The position numbers and the translations under genes were made by a program. Under the pieces are notes generated by a model. It made no database searches. It worked only from the letters and a program-made list of their open reading frames with translations, and was not told the origin of the DNA. From the NCBI GenBank assembly GCA_015680685.1, contig MNCI01009519.1, forward strand, positions 1,091,208-1,155,207: a DNA stretch of 64,000 bases, written 5' to 3'. Position 1 is the first letter of the stretch; each line of letters opens with the position of its first letter. The DNA comes from Gnetum montanum (Eukaryota; Streptophyta; Gnetopsida; Gnetales; Gnetaceae). Of the stretch, positions 47,490-61,600 are shown piece by piece.

Positions 47490-50400
47490 AATTTTCTTTA
47501 TTAGAAGCTGCATTTCTCTGCGTAAAATCACTAAATTAAACCATATCCACGTTGGAATGAATCTAGACGTTTAATGCTCATTGTCTCAAAGGTAAAGGTA
47601 TAGTTTAGTAACTTTGTCATGGTGGCTACAAGATGTATTTATAGGCAAATTGTTTTGGATTTCGAACACCCCCTCTTTTTCAGTAATTACTTATAAGCTC
47701 TATAAAGTGTAGTGTATATCTTTGATTTGAGACCTGGCATGTGAGGTTTTCTTCCTTTGTTTCTTGTCTGAAAACTAAATCCTACAGCTTCTAATTTGTC
47801 GATGGTATTGAGTCCAAGTTGTAAAAGAAGCCATGTACATTTATTTTTATTAAGATTAATAAAATATCTCTACCTCTAAGGATTTCAAGAGAGTTTTATG
47901 ATGGACTAGAGTAGCCAATGTAATAGCTAAGCCACCTTAAAAGCTTTCTGTTTGTAACACCTTGCATGTCCAATTAAGTTAAGCTCAAGGGGAGATGATA
48001 ATCCACAGACAACTTACATAAATAGAAGGTGAACTGAATCAACACAATGGAGAATCATAAATTGTAACATAAATATCTCATGTGGAACATAATGGAAAGC
48101 ATGAAATAAGCATATTAAAAACCAACAATGCTACATATATGCTTACATATATTTCCAAGCATCATGCATAAACTTATAAGCAATATACCATGATGCATTG
48201 GTTGTAAGCTACTTATGCATGTAAACAAAAAGTCACACGTTCAAACCTCGAGATGCACAACTCTAAGCATAAGAGAGATATAAGAAAATAAATAATGATT
48301 TAAGATCCTAGGTTCAAAACACTAGGGTGTTATGCAGTCCTACCCTTCAAGGAATATTTGTCCTTGAAGATAGAAAATGAAATCTCATCGTTCCAAGATA
48401 ACCCACATACCACCATGTGCAAACTTAATCTCTAGGTTAATATCCACAATACTTCTTAATGATTCATTCAAAATATCTTATCAATTTAAGCAACTAACAA
48501 CTATGCACTTCCAACCATAAACCATGTTCTATACCATGCCTTATGATCATGCATAAATCCAAACTCCATGAACTTAATTTACGTTAATGATATTTTTTTA
48601 ATAATTTATATTTTTCCTTGGCCTTTAGGGATGCCTATATTATATGTCATAAATTTCACCATTTGGAAATAATGTTTTTCTTTAAATGTGTATTTTTCTT
48701 ATGTCATAAAATCCATTCCAAAATTCCAAAAATATAAATTATTATTTAAAAATACACTTCTTCCAATAAATATACTTTTATTCTAAAATTTCCATTAATC
48801 TTAAAACATAACTCATTGTCCAAAAATACTCTTTCTTGTAAAATAACTTTTATTCCATAAATCCACCAATTTGACAAAAGTAACTCCTAAAAATATATCT
48901 TATAGTATGGATAACCAAAATAATATTTGGAAGCTTCACCAAAAATTACTACCACATCTCATAAACCTAGTACATTCCTCTAATATCTTTCTTTTTTCAT
49001 TATCTTCCTTGGATGTCACATGTAGAAAGTTTAAACAAAACTTTGATTAGTTATCTAAAGCTACATTATGATACTAAATTGTCACATTCAAAAATTAACT
49101 ATAGATAAATTAATAAAAAAGTGTAAGGTATGGTTAAATCTCTTAGAAATACATATATTCCATATGCAAAACATAAAGCCTAGAATAAAATTACTGGAAA
49201 ATATTTTATCACCAACTATGAACCTTATAATCAAGTAATCATACTTAAACAAATTGTAAAGAATAATCATTTAGCAAAATTCATGCAATAAAATATCATA
49301 CACATAGGTATAAATCCTTGATATACAAGTTACAAGAGATACATAAAATAACAAAATGAACCATTTATAAAATCCATAAGGCTCCAAAATATAACAATGC
49401 TTAAATCCGCTGCTTGCAAGGCCTCTTAATCATTTGCAACATTACTAGCAACCTCCATATGAGTTTCCTAACTAATATCTACATAGAACACATGTACAAA
49501 TGGTTAGTACAACTACACAGTAGAGGGAATCACAATGGTGCCACATAGAACAAGTTGAAAGGTGAGGCTCATGGTGCAAAACACACTATTAGAAGCAATT
49601 CCAATTATTGAGTAATCAAAATTGTTAATTAAAGCATAGCTATTAACATAAGTATTAACTAAACCATTAACATTATCATTAATGCAAGAATGTATCATCT
49701 ACCATAATTTACCTATTATTGGATTTTTCCATAAGGTTTCCAAAATTAAATGTTTAGAAAAACGATTTAGGCTAATTCTCATGCAAGAAAAGAACAACAG
49801 TTGAGTTAGAAATCCTCATGTATGTCCAAACTAACTATTGAATTATGTTAGGACTACCATCAATCCTATAGTTTTTCTATGACCTAGCTCTTTATTACCA
49901 TCCTAAAATCAAGTCTGATACATGACTATAACATGATGATTAGCCATGAAGTACCAACCTTTGTATTAGTTGTCTCTACCGTAAATCATGTTTAATGAAT
50001 TCTATTCAATATTTTTGATCTTTTCAACATGTTGAACTCATCCATATACTTTTGAAATGTCTACTCATTATCATCATATAAAATCATTATTCCTACCAAA
50101 TGTCTCCATGGCCATGCTACTCTAAAAACTAAGTAAAAATTATATCATGAATTTCATTGTGATCCTAGTTCTATTGTGATGCATGAAGACACTATTGCTA
50201 CTACCACTAGGAGAAGAAGGTATCATAGGAGTAAGATAAGCATAAAGTGCAAAGAGAAAATTCACAAAAATGATAATTTATGATTAGATCATTAATGAAA
50301 CTAGCATAGGGGAAATCAAACATAAAAATGTAATCTTCTTATCAAATTTGATGTAATCAAGAATATTTCTTCTACCTTGATAGACTAATTGAGATGAAAT

Positions 50401-50960
50401 CTTTATGAAATAAGAACATGTTCAAATCTAGAGATCATCAAGAGACCTGCCAACCATACTCATAGGCCCAAGCACAAGAGATGTATAATTCATGCCAAGA
50501 GAGCTAATATTATCAAGTATTTATAGAAACAACGGGGAGTATTTGGGGAATTCAAAGATTAAATAATTAATAATTTATTTTCTAAAAATTAGGCCACATG
50601 TGTTCACAAAAGGGTTCAACAGTCAACCAATACTAGATAATACAAAAGGGTTCAATAGTCAACCAATACTAGATTTGGAAAAACACTCCAAATATCTATT
50701 AACATGTCTTATAAGAACATTCTTACATTATTATAAAATCATATTACTCAGAAAAAGATATGATAAGCATTAAAAATAGAAGTTAATGGGCCACCACCAT
50801 CATTCCAACATATCTTTCACAAGTGGTTGTAAGCATTAACAAATGCCAAGAAATAATAATCAAGAAAAGAAATACACAAAATAATAATATTTCCAAATGT
50901 ATACTAAGAACAAGGTCCAAGGTCCAAACCTTAGGAATCATAATTTTAAGACATAATAAA
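47490..50960. other. Non-coding intergenic DNA with dispersed repeats
   Basis: AT-rich, no gene recognised. A TGTAACACC block at 47953 resembles an LTR start. The segment 48160-48300 ('caagcatcatgcataaactta' through 'gcataagagagata') recurs at 50985-51120. An imperfect 36-bp direct duplication ('aaaagggttcaacagtcaacc') is at 50617-50675. The small open frames here are scattered and unconvincing. Confidence 0.5.
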
Positions 50961-51984
50961 ACTTGTAAGGTTATAAAGATTTACAAGCATCATGCACAAA
51001 CTAATAAATAATATACTAGATGTATCAATGATAATGTACTAATACATGTAAAGAAGAAGTCAAGGATTTAAATCTCAACATGCATAACCATAAGCATAAG
51101 CATAAGAGAGACATTAGAATGGACTAGCATAATCACTAAGAAAATAAAATTTATTATTAACATAGTATATATTAAATATACCCTTATTCTTAAGAAGAAA
51201 GCTTGAGAAACATGAGAATGACCAAGAAGAGGAGAAAATGAAATATGTTTTATATATTTTATATTCATAATTATATTAACTTTTCCTTTTTATTTTTGGT
51301 TTCATATTTTATAAGTCTCCTATCCAATTTTCCATCCTAAGTACTACTAGGGGATTCACACATCATAATCCACTAATGGAACATCTACCAAACTACTGAT
51401 TAAACTTATAAACTCAATGTCACCTACATAACATATTCATAACATTAAACTAAGATAACATAATCTACCAAATGACATTAACTCTCTAAGGTGCATAACA
51501 TCATAACATGAATTACCAAGAAACACTATCATCATGAACATAAATGCATAACATAACATCATGTTAGTTAAGGTCATGTTTGTCAAGTGCTTAAACTTTA
51601 TTTTTCACAATTGTAATATCAAAATGTTTTGATCCTAGTATATTAGAATTGTTATTTATTTGTGTGTGCTTAGATTTTGACTATAATGTTGTACTTTGAT
51701 GTAACATGGTTTGATATTAGATTATATTATGGCTAGTGGTAAATGATAGCATATTCTAACATCTTTATTATGCTTATGATTATGGTTGTGCATCTTGAGG
51801 TTTAAACCCTTAACTCCTTGTCTATATGTATTTTTGATACATTGGTATTTTATTTATGACTAGTATATGATAGCATATTTACTTATAATCTTATGTAATA
51901 TGTATCTTGGAAGAAGCCCTTATACATTAGTAAGGTGCGAGTTTTGGATCTCTTAGTAAGTATACATGTTTTAAGCACAAATTG
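50961..51984. repeat. Dispersed repeat copies, one inverted
   Basis: 50985-51120 is a direct relative of 48160-48300; 51740-51870 is the same sequence inverted ('gcttatgattatggttgtgcatc', 'gaggtttaaaccc'). It is probably a terminal part of an old element present three times. The remaining sequence is AT-rich without a gene. Confidence 0.5.
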
Positions 51985-52653
51985 TGATAATTGTCTTCTT
52001 AGTATTACTTGTGAGGTGTAAGTGTATGATTAACTGTAACTAAGGCATTTGATTTTTATCATTTTATATTTTATCTTTTAATCACCTAAATGCTGAAAAT
52101 AGAGTAATGAACATTTAATTAATCTAATAACTAACTATCACTTAACTAATCCTAACATAGGCATCCGTTTCCACATTCTGTACACATCTTGAACATGTTG
52201 CAACACTATTGGGTTACCAAGCATTAGGCACTACTAGGATTGCCAAGCGTTAATGTATGCTTGAAGTAGTCATACTTATGTTCATTATTTAATTGATATT
52301 AATTACTTAATTAGAATTCATTAAAGCAAAGTGCATGGATAACAAATGCAGAAGGAAACATTAATATATTCCAAGCACTGCAGGGTTGGATCAGAAAAGC
52401 TTGTCTTTATTGCCATTCACAATGAGGTGCTCAGGTACATCAATCCTCAAATAAAGATCTATACACTTTTTTGACTCCTACTATAGGCACTTAGAAAATA
52501 TTGTAACTTTCAAAAGAAAAAACTACAAAAACTTTGCTACAACTAATGAAAAGATGCCATAAATGCAATGGGTAGGCACACATTTATAGGTGATGACAGG
52601 GTGCCACATCCATGGCATCCCATTGACATGACCTAACAACTCACACTTCATCA
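51985..52653 (-). repeat. 3' LTR of Athila-like copy B
   Basis: On the minus strand it starts TGATGAAGTG (52653) and ends ...CAATTATCA (51985). It aligns through its length with the copy A LTR and in several blocks with copy C. A CCTATAAATG TATA box lies in U3 after 'ccatggatgtgg'. The 5' partner lies beyond the right edge of the window. Confidence 0.75.
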
Positions 52654-52899
52654 TACCACCAAAACTAAATGAAAACTAATCATTGAGTAAACAAAGGAGG
52701 AACAAGCTCTTTATAAAATTTTGTGAAGGTATGGGATTATTGGCTAACTATAGATACACAAACTAACATATCAAAACTAAGTGCCCAAGTGTATAGATTT
52801 ATAATAATTACAAAAATGGATGTTCATGATAACAAAATTGAAACCATAACAAATAATGACAACACAACTCCTTTGATAGCTTGAATATGAGAGAGAAAA
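52654..52899 (-). other. Spacer before the copy B 3' LTR
   Basis: Non-coding sequence matching copy A 7991-8246 and copy C 32790-32880; it includes the 'gaaggtatgggattattgg' block and the region where the polypurine tract should be. Confidence 0.55.
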
Positions 52900-55720
52900 T
52901 CAAATGGTCCCAAGTGATGGAGGCTCCTAAGTTTCTAAAGAATCTTCTCCTACTTCGAGCGCACGCAGTTGTTGAGGTGATGGTTATGATTATCCTACTA
53001 CAACTACAACTACTAGTGGAAGAAAGAAGGTGTCCAATAATGCCTTCATCTTCTCCTCCTTACTCTATGGATCATTCATAGTCTACACTACTTTACCAAT
53101 GTGGATCAAAATGGGAATATCCCATGGATAGGGCATTGTGGAAAATAGTTCCTTTATGTTGACAAACTAGGTAACAAACTATTTACATTTGATGTCCAAC
53201 ACCCTAAGTGCATTCTACAACTTTTGGTAGTCAATCATCCTCTTGGTTAGGTTCTTAGAGGTTGATCTTTGATAAGTGAACTTTGCCTTGAGAACCTAAA
53301 GTTCCATGTTTATAACCTCAAGCTTTTGCTTGGTCTCTTTGTGGTGTTTAAAATTTGCCTATGAGTTAGTCACTTGCTTTTCCAATTCTAACCATGGCCT
53401 TCCTAAAGTTAACATTGCTAGGTTTGCATACCAAAGGTTGGCGAGCTTCATGTATTTAATCATTTTCTTAATCTATAGCTCCTTCATGTGAATTTCTAGT
53501 TTGTTGTACTCATTCAGCCCATCCAAGATAGGCTACCACATGTCACCTCCTTGCTGGAGCTATTGAAGGATCTCATTGAATTTTTTCTTTTCCAATTGGA
53601 TGTGCTTCTCATTAATTTTTTTCTGCAAGCCAACTTGGTCCATGTAATTATTTTTCACCCTTTTTAACTTGAGGGCCCCATTTTTCTAGCTAGTGATTTC
53701 TATTGCATACTTCTAGCGTAAAGCATAGACCTCCTCCATTAAGATATTTATATTTTCTACTACCAACCTCCTCAATTTAGTGTTCACATTGGCAAGCTAC
53801 TCTTGCTATTGATGGATGAATTTAGACATTTATTTCTTTTGCACATCAACATTTCACAGGTGATGATTTTTTGTAGTCAAAGATTCATTCTCTTGGCATG
53901 TTTAGACCAAGTCCTTTTGGATGTTATGCATTATGAAATTGGCCAAGAATTGGTTAAAGACTGTCAACCCCTTTGCATACTTAGCCTCTTTGAGTTTGGC
54001 TTGAAGTCCTTGGAAAGCTTCATCCCACATGATTTCTTAGTTGAGTATCATAGGATCCATGACATGGGCTCTTAGTTGGCAACCTCCATAGCCAAGCATT
54101 GGTTTTCTACTTTGACTATTTTAATTTGTTCCTCCATGATGATGCATCTACCCCTTGCCTCGAGCAACTTTGATTAGGTAGTAGTGATGGTATTTGGAAG
54201 GTCAAAGACATCCAAAATTGATTACATGGTTCCCATTAGTTAGTCTAGCAATTCCTTGTGCTGGGATGCACTTAATCTTCCACTGACAGTGCCTACAAAT
54301 GGTTGCATATATCTAAGTGTAGAAATGTCTAGTATAGATGTCATAGGCACATTGAGTGCTTCAACTACTCTATCAGCAATCACTTCAATCACTATCTCCT
54401 ACCCTTGGTACTACATCACTAGGACAGTTACTTCCTCACTCTCCTCCAAATGCATGAAAAAGGTAGTAGCATTCCCAAAAATTTCTGGGAGTTACTATTA
54501 TTGCAAGAGGGACACTGTTACCTCTTAGGAACTGAGATTCAAAATTGTTATCACTTACATTCATTGGGCAGAAAATATTGGTGCCCCACCCTCCATATGA
54601 CTTATGGTTCAAGACACTTCATTAAGGTGGCTCATGGCTGGTCGATACATAGATGGATCACCACCACTTGTTCCTACTTGTTGCTACTATTGTTGCAAGA
54701 ACTATTCATGGAGTTCATGCATGCGTTCAATGGCAACATGGATCTCTGGTGTTGTTTCATGAGTGGGTGGTGGAGATGGTGGTTGCTACTTCTCTTCTTG
54801 AATCACCTTTGTAGGCACTTTGTCCTTCATTATCTCCACCTATGAAGTAGTTGAAGCATGATGGACTACATCATTGGTATGGTAGGCTATGCCTCCCCTT
54901 TTGCAAAATTATATGACAAGGCATGGAAAGGGGAGTGTCTTCCTTCCATGTTTATTCTCCTTGAAGCAATTTTCTATCTCTAGATAGATTAATTGTGGAA
55001 GGTCGATGGGGAATCTTCCACATAGAGAGGTGCACACATGGGTGGAGAAAGCTATGACCTTGCTAGGCCTCACCATTGTATTGAGGTGAAAGGCTATAAT
55101 TTTAAAATAGGAATTTTCCACCGTTCTAAGCATACCAAACTCCATAGTCCACTCCATGGCACTACTGTATCCATTCTTTCTTAATGCATGGATTTTCCTA
55201 CATTGGAATTTCAGCTAGCCTCGCCCTAGTTTCAAGTAATCCAAGGGCCTTAGAGATTGCTTTAATTGAGTAGGACATAGTTACATCCTTGATTTTAATC
55301 ATGGAATCAACTTGCCTATTATTGTAGAAGAGTTATATCTCTTTCATGTACAACTCCCTGATGGAAGTGATGATCGGCCACATGGGAGAGTTCTAAAGTT
55401 GTGTCTTGATTTCTGAAGAAGAAAAATCCCAAAAGGTTCCAAAGTTTAGCTCCTAAAGCCCAAAATTATGAACCTTATTGGATGCCATTTTTCTAAGGTG
55501 GACCTTTGTCAAGGTGGCCTTATGGTTTGATCTTGGCCTAGGTGCCTTATCTTGGTGGGATTGTTCAATTGTAGCTACTTCAAGAATTTTTTTGATAGAC
55601 TCCACTGCAAGTTCCTCTAAAAGAGGTCTCATTGCATGGGTTTTAGCTACCTACCCATAAGGCTATTCTTGGCTCCTTCTAGTTATTGCCCATTTTTTCC
55701 ATGGTTGGAATTGTCCTACC
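52900..55720 (-). pseudogene. Additional ORF (aORF) of Athila-like family, copy B
   Basis: Homologue of 5200-7990 in the same order. The open 82-residue stretch 55157-54909 is its best-kept part: NSYFKIIAFHLN, RPSKVIAFSTHVCTS and FPIDLPQLIYLEIENCF. This is the Transposase_32-like segment, about 190 residues from the likely start. From about 54500 to 53000 the minus strand encodes a helical, Lys/Glu/Gln-rich tail with leucine heptads (for example KVENQCLAMEV, KEIMKYMKLANL-like text), a probable coiled coil. Many stops are present. The likely start is an ATG near 55703 in 'aaccATGGAAAAAATGGG', soon followed by a stop. Function unknown; a nucleic-acid-binding or structural role would be a guess. 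Confidence 0.6.
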
Positions 55721-56187
55721 TCCTATGAGTGCTTTCTTTTTTATGTCATTTGTGATCATAATAGAACCAAGGATTAGCATGTGATGTCTAACTTATAATG
55801 TTTAAGTACCTTATCTCATTGGAAAATTATACTTTGGCTAAGTTGTGATCATGGTAGATTGATTATTTTAATAGTATTTTATTAATAAGATCATTGAAAT
55901 TATTTGGCAAGGTTTAACTTAATGAATTTATGATTTTAATGCTAGTTTATTAGTTAAACCTTTGTGGGAGTTAGAAAAATTTTGAAAAAGTTTTCATAAA
56001 AAACCTAAGGTTTATTACCCCAAACTGTAGAGATTACCTCTAGTAGCTACAAGACTAAAAGAATGAGGCAAATTAGAAAAATAGTTTGAAAGTTATGTAC
56101 TCTAGAAGGTTTTGGGCTCTAAAAAATGCAAAAACTCCCCTTTTCGTTTAAGCTCAAATGTGAAAAAATGCTAAGTGTGGCTATGAT
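55721..56187 (-). other. Leader between internal TATA and aORF, copy B
   Basis: Aligns with 4728-5200 of copy A, including the conserved AAAGGTTTAACTAATAAA block (about 55970-55950 here). Confidence 0.45.
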
Positions 56188-56285
56188 ATTTATAGGATTT
56201 TTCTATCATGTTGATGAGATCTTGTCGATGGAATCACATTGATGTGCTCAACTCCATAGATGGGATTCCATTGATAGGGCCTGTG
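56188..56285 (-). promoter_or_regulatory. Putative internal promoter cassette of copy B
   Basis: On the minus strand, about five related motifs (CTATCAATGG, CCATCTATGG, CATCAATGTG, CCATCGACAA, CATCAACATG) lie within 75 bp and are followed by CCTATAAAT (56196-56188). The arrangement and location match copy A. The order of motifs then TATA also matches the family's LTR U3. Promoter function is inferred. Confidence 0.5.
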
Positions 56286-57719
56286 ATCAAAATTTATACA
56301 ATTAAAAATAAGGATGAAACGAAGGAGTTTAAGCATGAAATTGATGTCATTGAAGACCTAGAAATGACATGAACATGATGAAATAGTGTAAGATAAATAG
56401 ATTATTCACAAAAAGGAGTTTTATGCTGGAGAATGAATTTGAAGGAACACATAGTTGGATGCAATTGATGGGGTGCACAAAGGATTTGATTGTGAGAATG
56501 TCTAAGGAGAAGGAACTTAACTAGCCAAACTAAGAGCTATGTAAGTGGGTCCTTCCCATAGTAGGCTCATGTCCTTAATGCCATTACATGCCTTCAAACC
56601 ACGAAGCCTATGGACCCCATGGGTGATTAATGATTTTGGAAAGTTAAGAACTAAATCTCGTAAGAGTCTACCTAAGAAATTTGACACATCAACCTAAGAA
56701 ATTGAATGAAACCATGAAAAATCAACAATGATGTAAATTATGGGAAGTAATAGCAAACAAGAGAGAAGGTGGAATGGTGTCTTGAATCGTGATCAGATGA
56801 AGTTCCTCTTGGATTTTATGGTTAAAGTGACTCGATAATGACCATTCGTAGTCTAGATTAAAACCTAACACTTTTAGTGAATTTTCATCGATACTTTAAG
56901 ACTAGTCAATCCCCTTAAGACAAAAGAACACTCCCACAAATCAATCACCATTCTTTAAAGAGAAGAAAATACAAGTAGGAAGTGAGAAAGGGCCTTAGTT
57001 AGAAGGGACCTTCAAGCATGGGTAGCATGTCTTTCTAGTCTCATAACCAGTCCTTGTAGCCCATTATTAAGTCTACGGGATGTGCTTTGAATTTTAGATT
57101 TTTATGATTTTTTAGGATGGGAACCACACTATGCAAAGACTTTAACTTCTTGTTATTAGTTGAAAACTAATTGTGAGAAATCCATGAAAACAATCATGCA
57201 CTTAAGAAGGTAGGTAGGTACAAAGAACATAAAATCCCCTTGAAGTTACATCCTTATCAATCCATTTAATCCTTCTAAGTTTGGAAACTATCAAGGTCAC
57301 AAGTTCATTAAAAAAATTTATTAAGAAAGGGACCTCATATTTCCAAAATAAAGAATACCATATAGTTTTATGGATGGGTGGATGATGTGGACTCACTACC
57401 TATTTCATGAAAAGAAATCATGCCTTAGTTATCCATACTAAAATTCAAAGATAGAATCCAAAAATTAGCAATCAAATAACATTAAGTACAAACCACCATT
57501 AGTAAACAGCTATAACATCACTATGTCCTATTGATAATAAAGGAAAAGAAGAAAAACATGAGTAAAACATAAGGAAAACACAAACCAAAATAAAGTAAAA
57601 TATTTATGAAAGGAAAAATGTACTAAAGATGTTGCAAAACAAAAAATGTTGTAAAACAAAAAGGTGTAAAAATAACAAAGTGTAAAACAAAAAATGCAAG
57701 AAACTAAGGAGCCACTTTA
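56286..57719 (-). other. Post-pol non-coding region of copy B
   Basis: Aligns with copy A 3721-4640 and copy C 33540-34570. No gene is seen. Confidence 0.6.
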
Positions 57720-60700
57720 ATTAAGTAACATGGATGACCATATCCCTCATGACTAAGTTGGAAGGAGGAGATCTAAAATATTGAGCATGTTTGTCCATTT
57801 GAGGAGGTGTTACAGTTACCAGCTCACTTTGGCTTATGGAAAGGTTTGATTTGTTGCATGTTGATCAGTAGTTTCTTATTTGGGCTTTCAGGTTTGTATA
57901 TCAACATGGCCTTAGAAGGAAAGGTTTCATAGATTATGTAAGGCCCTTCCCACAATGTTTGAAACTTAATTCTCTGTGGCACATATATGGGGTTCTAGTA
58001 AAGGATCTTATCTCTCAGTTGAAATTTTACCTTTCTTATTTTGAGATCATGGCATTACTTGTTGAATGCCTTGTGCAACTTGTTAGATGATAAGGCTACT
58101 AGTCTATTCTCATCTACCAATTTGAGGTTCATTAGCCTCTTTTTTTGTTCTAGACTTAGGTCAAGGTCAAGGTAACAAGCTATTAAAAGTGTACAAAACT
58201 TGGACTAAATAGGAAGAGTTGACAATTTTTCATACACTAGCTCATAGGAAGAATAGCCTATAAGAAGTTTCCAAGTGGAGCAGTAGGTCTAAAGGGCATT
58301 GCTAAGTTTACTGCTCTAGTCTGTCCTATATTTTCTAATTATTCTTATTAAGATTTTAGTGATTTTCTTATTTTTTACTTCTACTTGACCATGGGCTTGG
58401 GGATAGTAGGGTGTTGTTAATTTATGTTCTACCCCCAAGTGTTGCATGGGATTCGAAAAGGTAGTAACTATAAAGTAAGTACCATTATCAAAAGTAAGTG
58501 CATTTGGTATATCAAACCTATTTACAACATTTTTTTTATAAATTGAGTAGCTATAGAAGATGTATAGACAATGAAAACTACTACTTCTACCTATTTCATA
58601 TGATAGTTAACAACAACTATGATGTACACCACTTCATTCGACATGGGTGTGATGATATCCATGAAGTCAATGCCCTAGATGTCAAAGGGTTTCAATGGCT
58701 GGATCCACTACTGAGGTTCCTCCATATAAGCAATCATCCCATCATTGTGTTATAAATGATCACAAGAATGAATAAAGTGGTGGGTATCCCTAAAGAGTGT
58801 TGGCCAATAATACCTTGCCATCAGGATCTTAATGGCTATGCATCTCCTAGCATAGTGGCCCCCACAAGGGCCCTCATGAGCATTCTAGAGGATGTGCAGT
58901 TGGTTAGCATCAAGAAACCACTAATAAACCAAGCCATTGACACATACCTTGTAAAGGTGTTCATTGATCTCCATGAATCATTTGGCCTAATGAAGAAATT
59001 GTTGTTTCTTCTTATTATCTATCTCATGTGGCATCTCCTGAGTGAGAATGTAGGTAAGGATTCCATTGTACCAATTAGATGAAATAGGCACTTATTCATC
59101 TATAGCACTAGCAAAGAGGAGTTCATCAAGAAATTGATTAGAAAGTGAGCTCTCCTCCTCTTTTTTGTCACATCTCAACTGAGACAAGTGATCAATGATC
59201 ATGTTCTTAGTTCCCTTTTGATCTATCACTCTTAGATCAAATTTCTATAAGATCATCAACCATCATATGATATAGGGGCTTACTGTTGATTTGTTCATAA
59301 GGAACTAGATTGCACTATTTTCTATGTGCATGAACACCTTATACCCAAGCACATAGTACCTAAATTTCTCCAAGGCATACATCATCATCATTAGTTCTTT
59401 CTTTTTTGTGATGTAATTTAGCTACGCACCCACAATGCTTCAGCTCATACAATGGATATAGTAAGGATGTTTTCAATCATCCAACTATATGAGAATGACT
59501 CCCAAAGCATAATTGGAAGCATCTATCATAATGTAAAAGGGTTTGGACTAGGCAAGTGCTCATAAAATTGGAGTCTCTACAAGATTTTGCTTGAGTTGTT
59601 GAAATGCATTCTTGCATTCCTTGGTCCAGATGAATAGAGCATTCATCTTTGTAAGCTCTACCAATGGTTTGATGATCTTAGAGAAAACTTCTATGAAGCA
59701 CTAGTAGTAGCCAGTATGATCAAGGAATGACTAGACATCTTTGATAGTTTCTGGTTGGTAGGTAATTCATTGGATGATCCTCATTTTTTCAAGGTCCACC
59801 TCAATCCATGCTTGTGATATTTTGTGCCCTAAAATAATGTTTTCTTGGACCATAAAATGGCTCTTTTGCTAATTGAGCTAAAGGTTGGTCTCCATACACC
59901 TTTTTAGCACTTACTCAAGACAATATAGAGCTTGCTCAAATGTAGCCCCATAGGTGAAGAAGTCATCCATGAAGACTCCCACTTTGCTACTAATCTGCTA
60001 TTGAAAGATGCTTAGGACAAGGCATTGGAATGTTACAAGGGCATTGCATAGACCAAATGGCATCTTTATGGATGCAAAAGTTCTCCAAGGATTTGTGAAT
60101 GTTGTTTTGGCCTAATCTTCTAGTGCGATTTGGATTTGGTTATAGCCACTATAACCATATAGAAAGCTATAAAAGCAATACTCAAAAATGGCGTCCAATA
60201 CCTAATTCACAAATGACAATGGAACATGATCTTTGTATGTCACCATGTTCAATAGCCTGAAGTCAATACAAACTGTCCACTTGCCACCATTCTTGGGAAT
60301 TATCACAAGTGGGCTGATCCAATTGCTATCTACAATGGGATAGATGAACCGTACCTTGAGGAGTTGTTCAATATCCTCCTTAATAATCTAGTTGAGTTTG
60401 GGGTTCAACTACTACTATAGATACCTCTTTGACTTCATGGAAGCATTTGTATAGATATGGTATTGATATATTTGTGGATCAATTCCAGTAAGTTTATCAT
60501 ATGACCAAAAAAAGGTTGTTGGCCATTTGTTGATAACCTTTAATAGTTTCTCTTTTTGTTTAGGAGCAAGATTAACATTGATTATAACTAGCTGATCATT
60601 TTTTAGAAAAGCATATTTCATTTTGGCTGAAAGAGTTTTCAACTCTAGGGGCTCCTATTTGAAACTTTTAGTGATTTCCAACTCTTCCTAATTGGTGTCA

Positions 60701-61600
60701 TTAGGTTTATCATCAAATATTTGGTGATGAACTTCCTCTAGTTCATCCATGCCTTCAATATAAGCACTTATCAGGCTTTCAATTCGTTCCATGCATATTT
60801 TTGAACTACTTTTAGGATCATCTGTGAGCCATTGGATGCCCCCTAGTTTATGGCTATTGCATATAGGCACCTTTGAATTTCTATCATCTCTACATACTGT
60901 TTGCATGCTATGATAGATGTACTTTTGGTAGACCATAATTTTTGCACATAGTTACACCCTGTGTCACTATACATGATGCATGGAATGCACTTCTTCTTTA
61001 TTTTTCCAAATTTATTTTCTTTAGAAATCTCTAAGGAGAGATCTCTAATTCCCAATTTTGCATTAATGATGCTCAACCAAGCCCTTTCCATAATAAGTAG
61101 GAAGTCCCCCTTGTAGTTATTAACACAAATTACTAGAAAGTCAGTAGGATAGGACCACCCACAAATGGTGGTTACATTGTCCTCCACCAATCACAAGAAA
61201 ACAATGATGGACTAGTTTGAAAACATAAAATGAATGTTTCTCTTCTTACATGGAGGTAGGTTCTAGGCTTTATACATCTCATGGAAAATCAAATTCACAC
61301 TAGAACTTAAGTCTAGAAGAGCTTTGCAAGGTTCATTCTTGACGATTTGTAAATAGATTAGGAAACTTCTAAGATCAAATATTTTTTTAGGAAGGTGATA
61401 AACCTTTATCCAATATGTAATAACATGGGTCAACATTATAGTATGTACTTTGGAAGGTGTTTAAAATGAAGGATTCTCAAATGGATTTGTAGAGGATGAG
61501 GGAGAATTAGGATCATTAGCTATTGGTGTATGTAAGAGCTTTATAGGACTATTGGTTTAGAAGATGGATATTTTTTGGGATTTATGTTTTGAACCACTTG
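57720..61600 (-). pseudogene. Athila-like pol of copy B: protease-RT-RNase H-integrase
   Basis: Protease: the active-site region near 61315 reads LLDLSSSVNLI, so the D-S/T-G triad is altered; LIMERAWLS follows (within 61190-60843, 115 open residues). RT at about 60400-59600 includes F-M-D-D near 59970 ('VFMDDFFTYG'). RNase H lies at about 59550-59170. Integrase at about 59090-58100 mirrors copy C but has more stops; plus-strand open frames at 58498-59082 are shadows of it. The C-terminal tail ends near 57760. Colinear with copy C throughout. Not functional. Confidence 0.82.

Noticed and set aside
54256-54845. Plus-strand open frames of 90 and 131 residues
   Set aside because: Antisense to the aORF of copy B, whose homology with copy A supports the minus strand.
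58498-59082. Two plus-strand open frames of 85 and 108 residues
   Set aside because: They lie antisense to the copy B integrase, which is recognisable on the minus strand and colinear with copy C.
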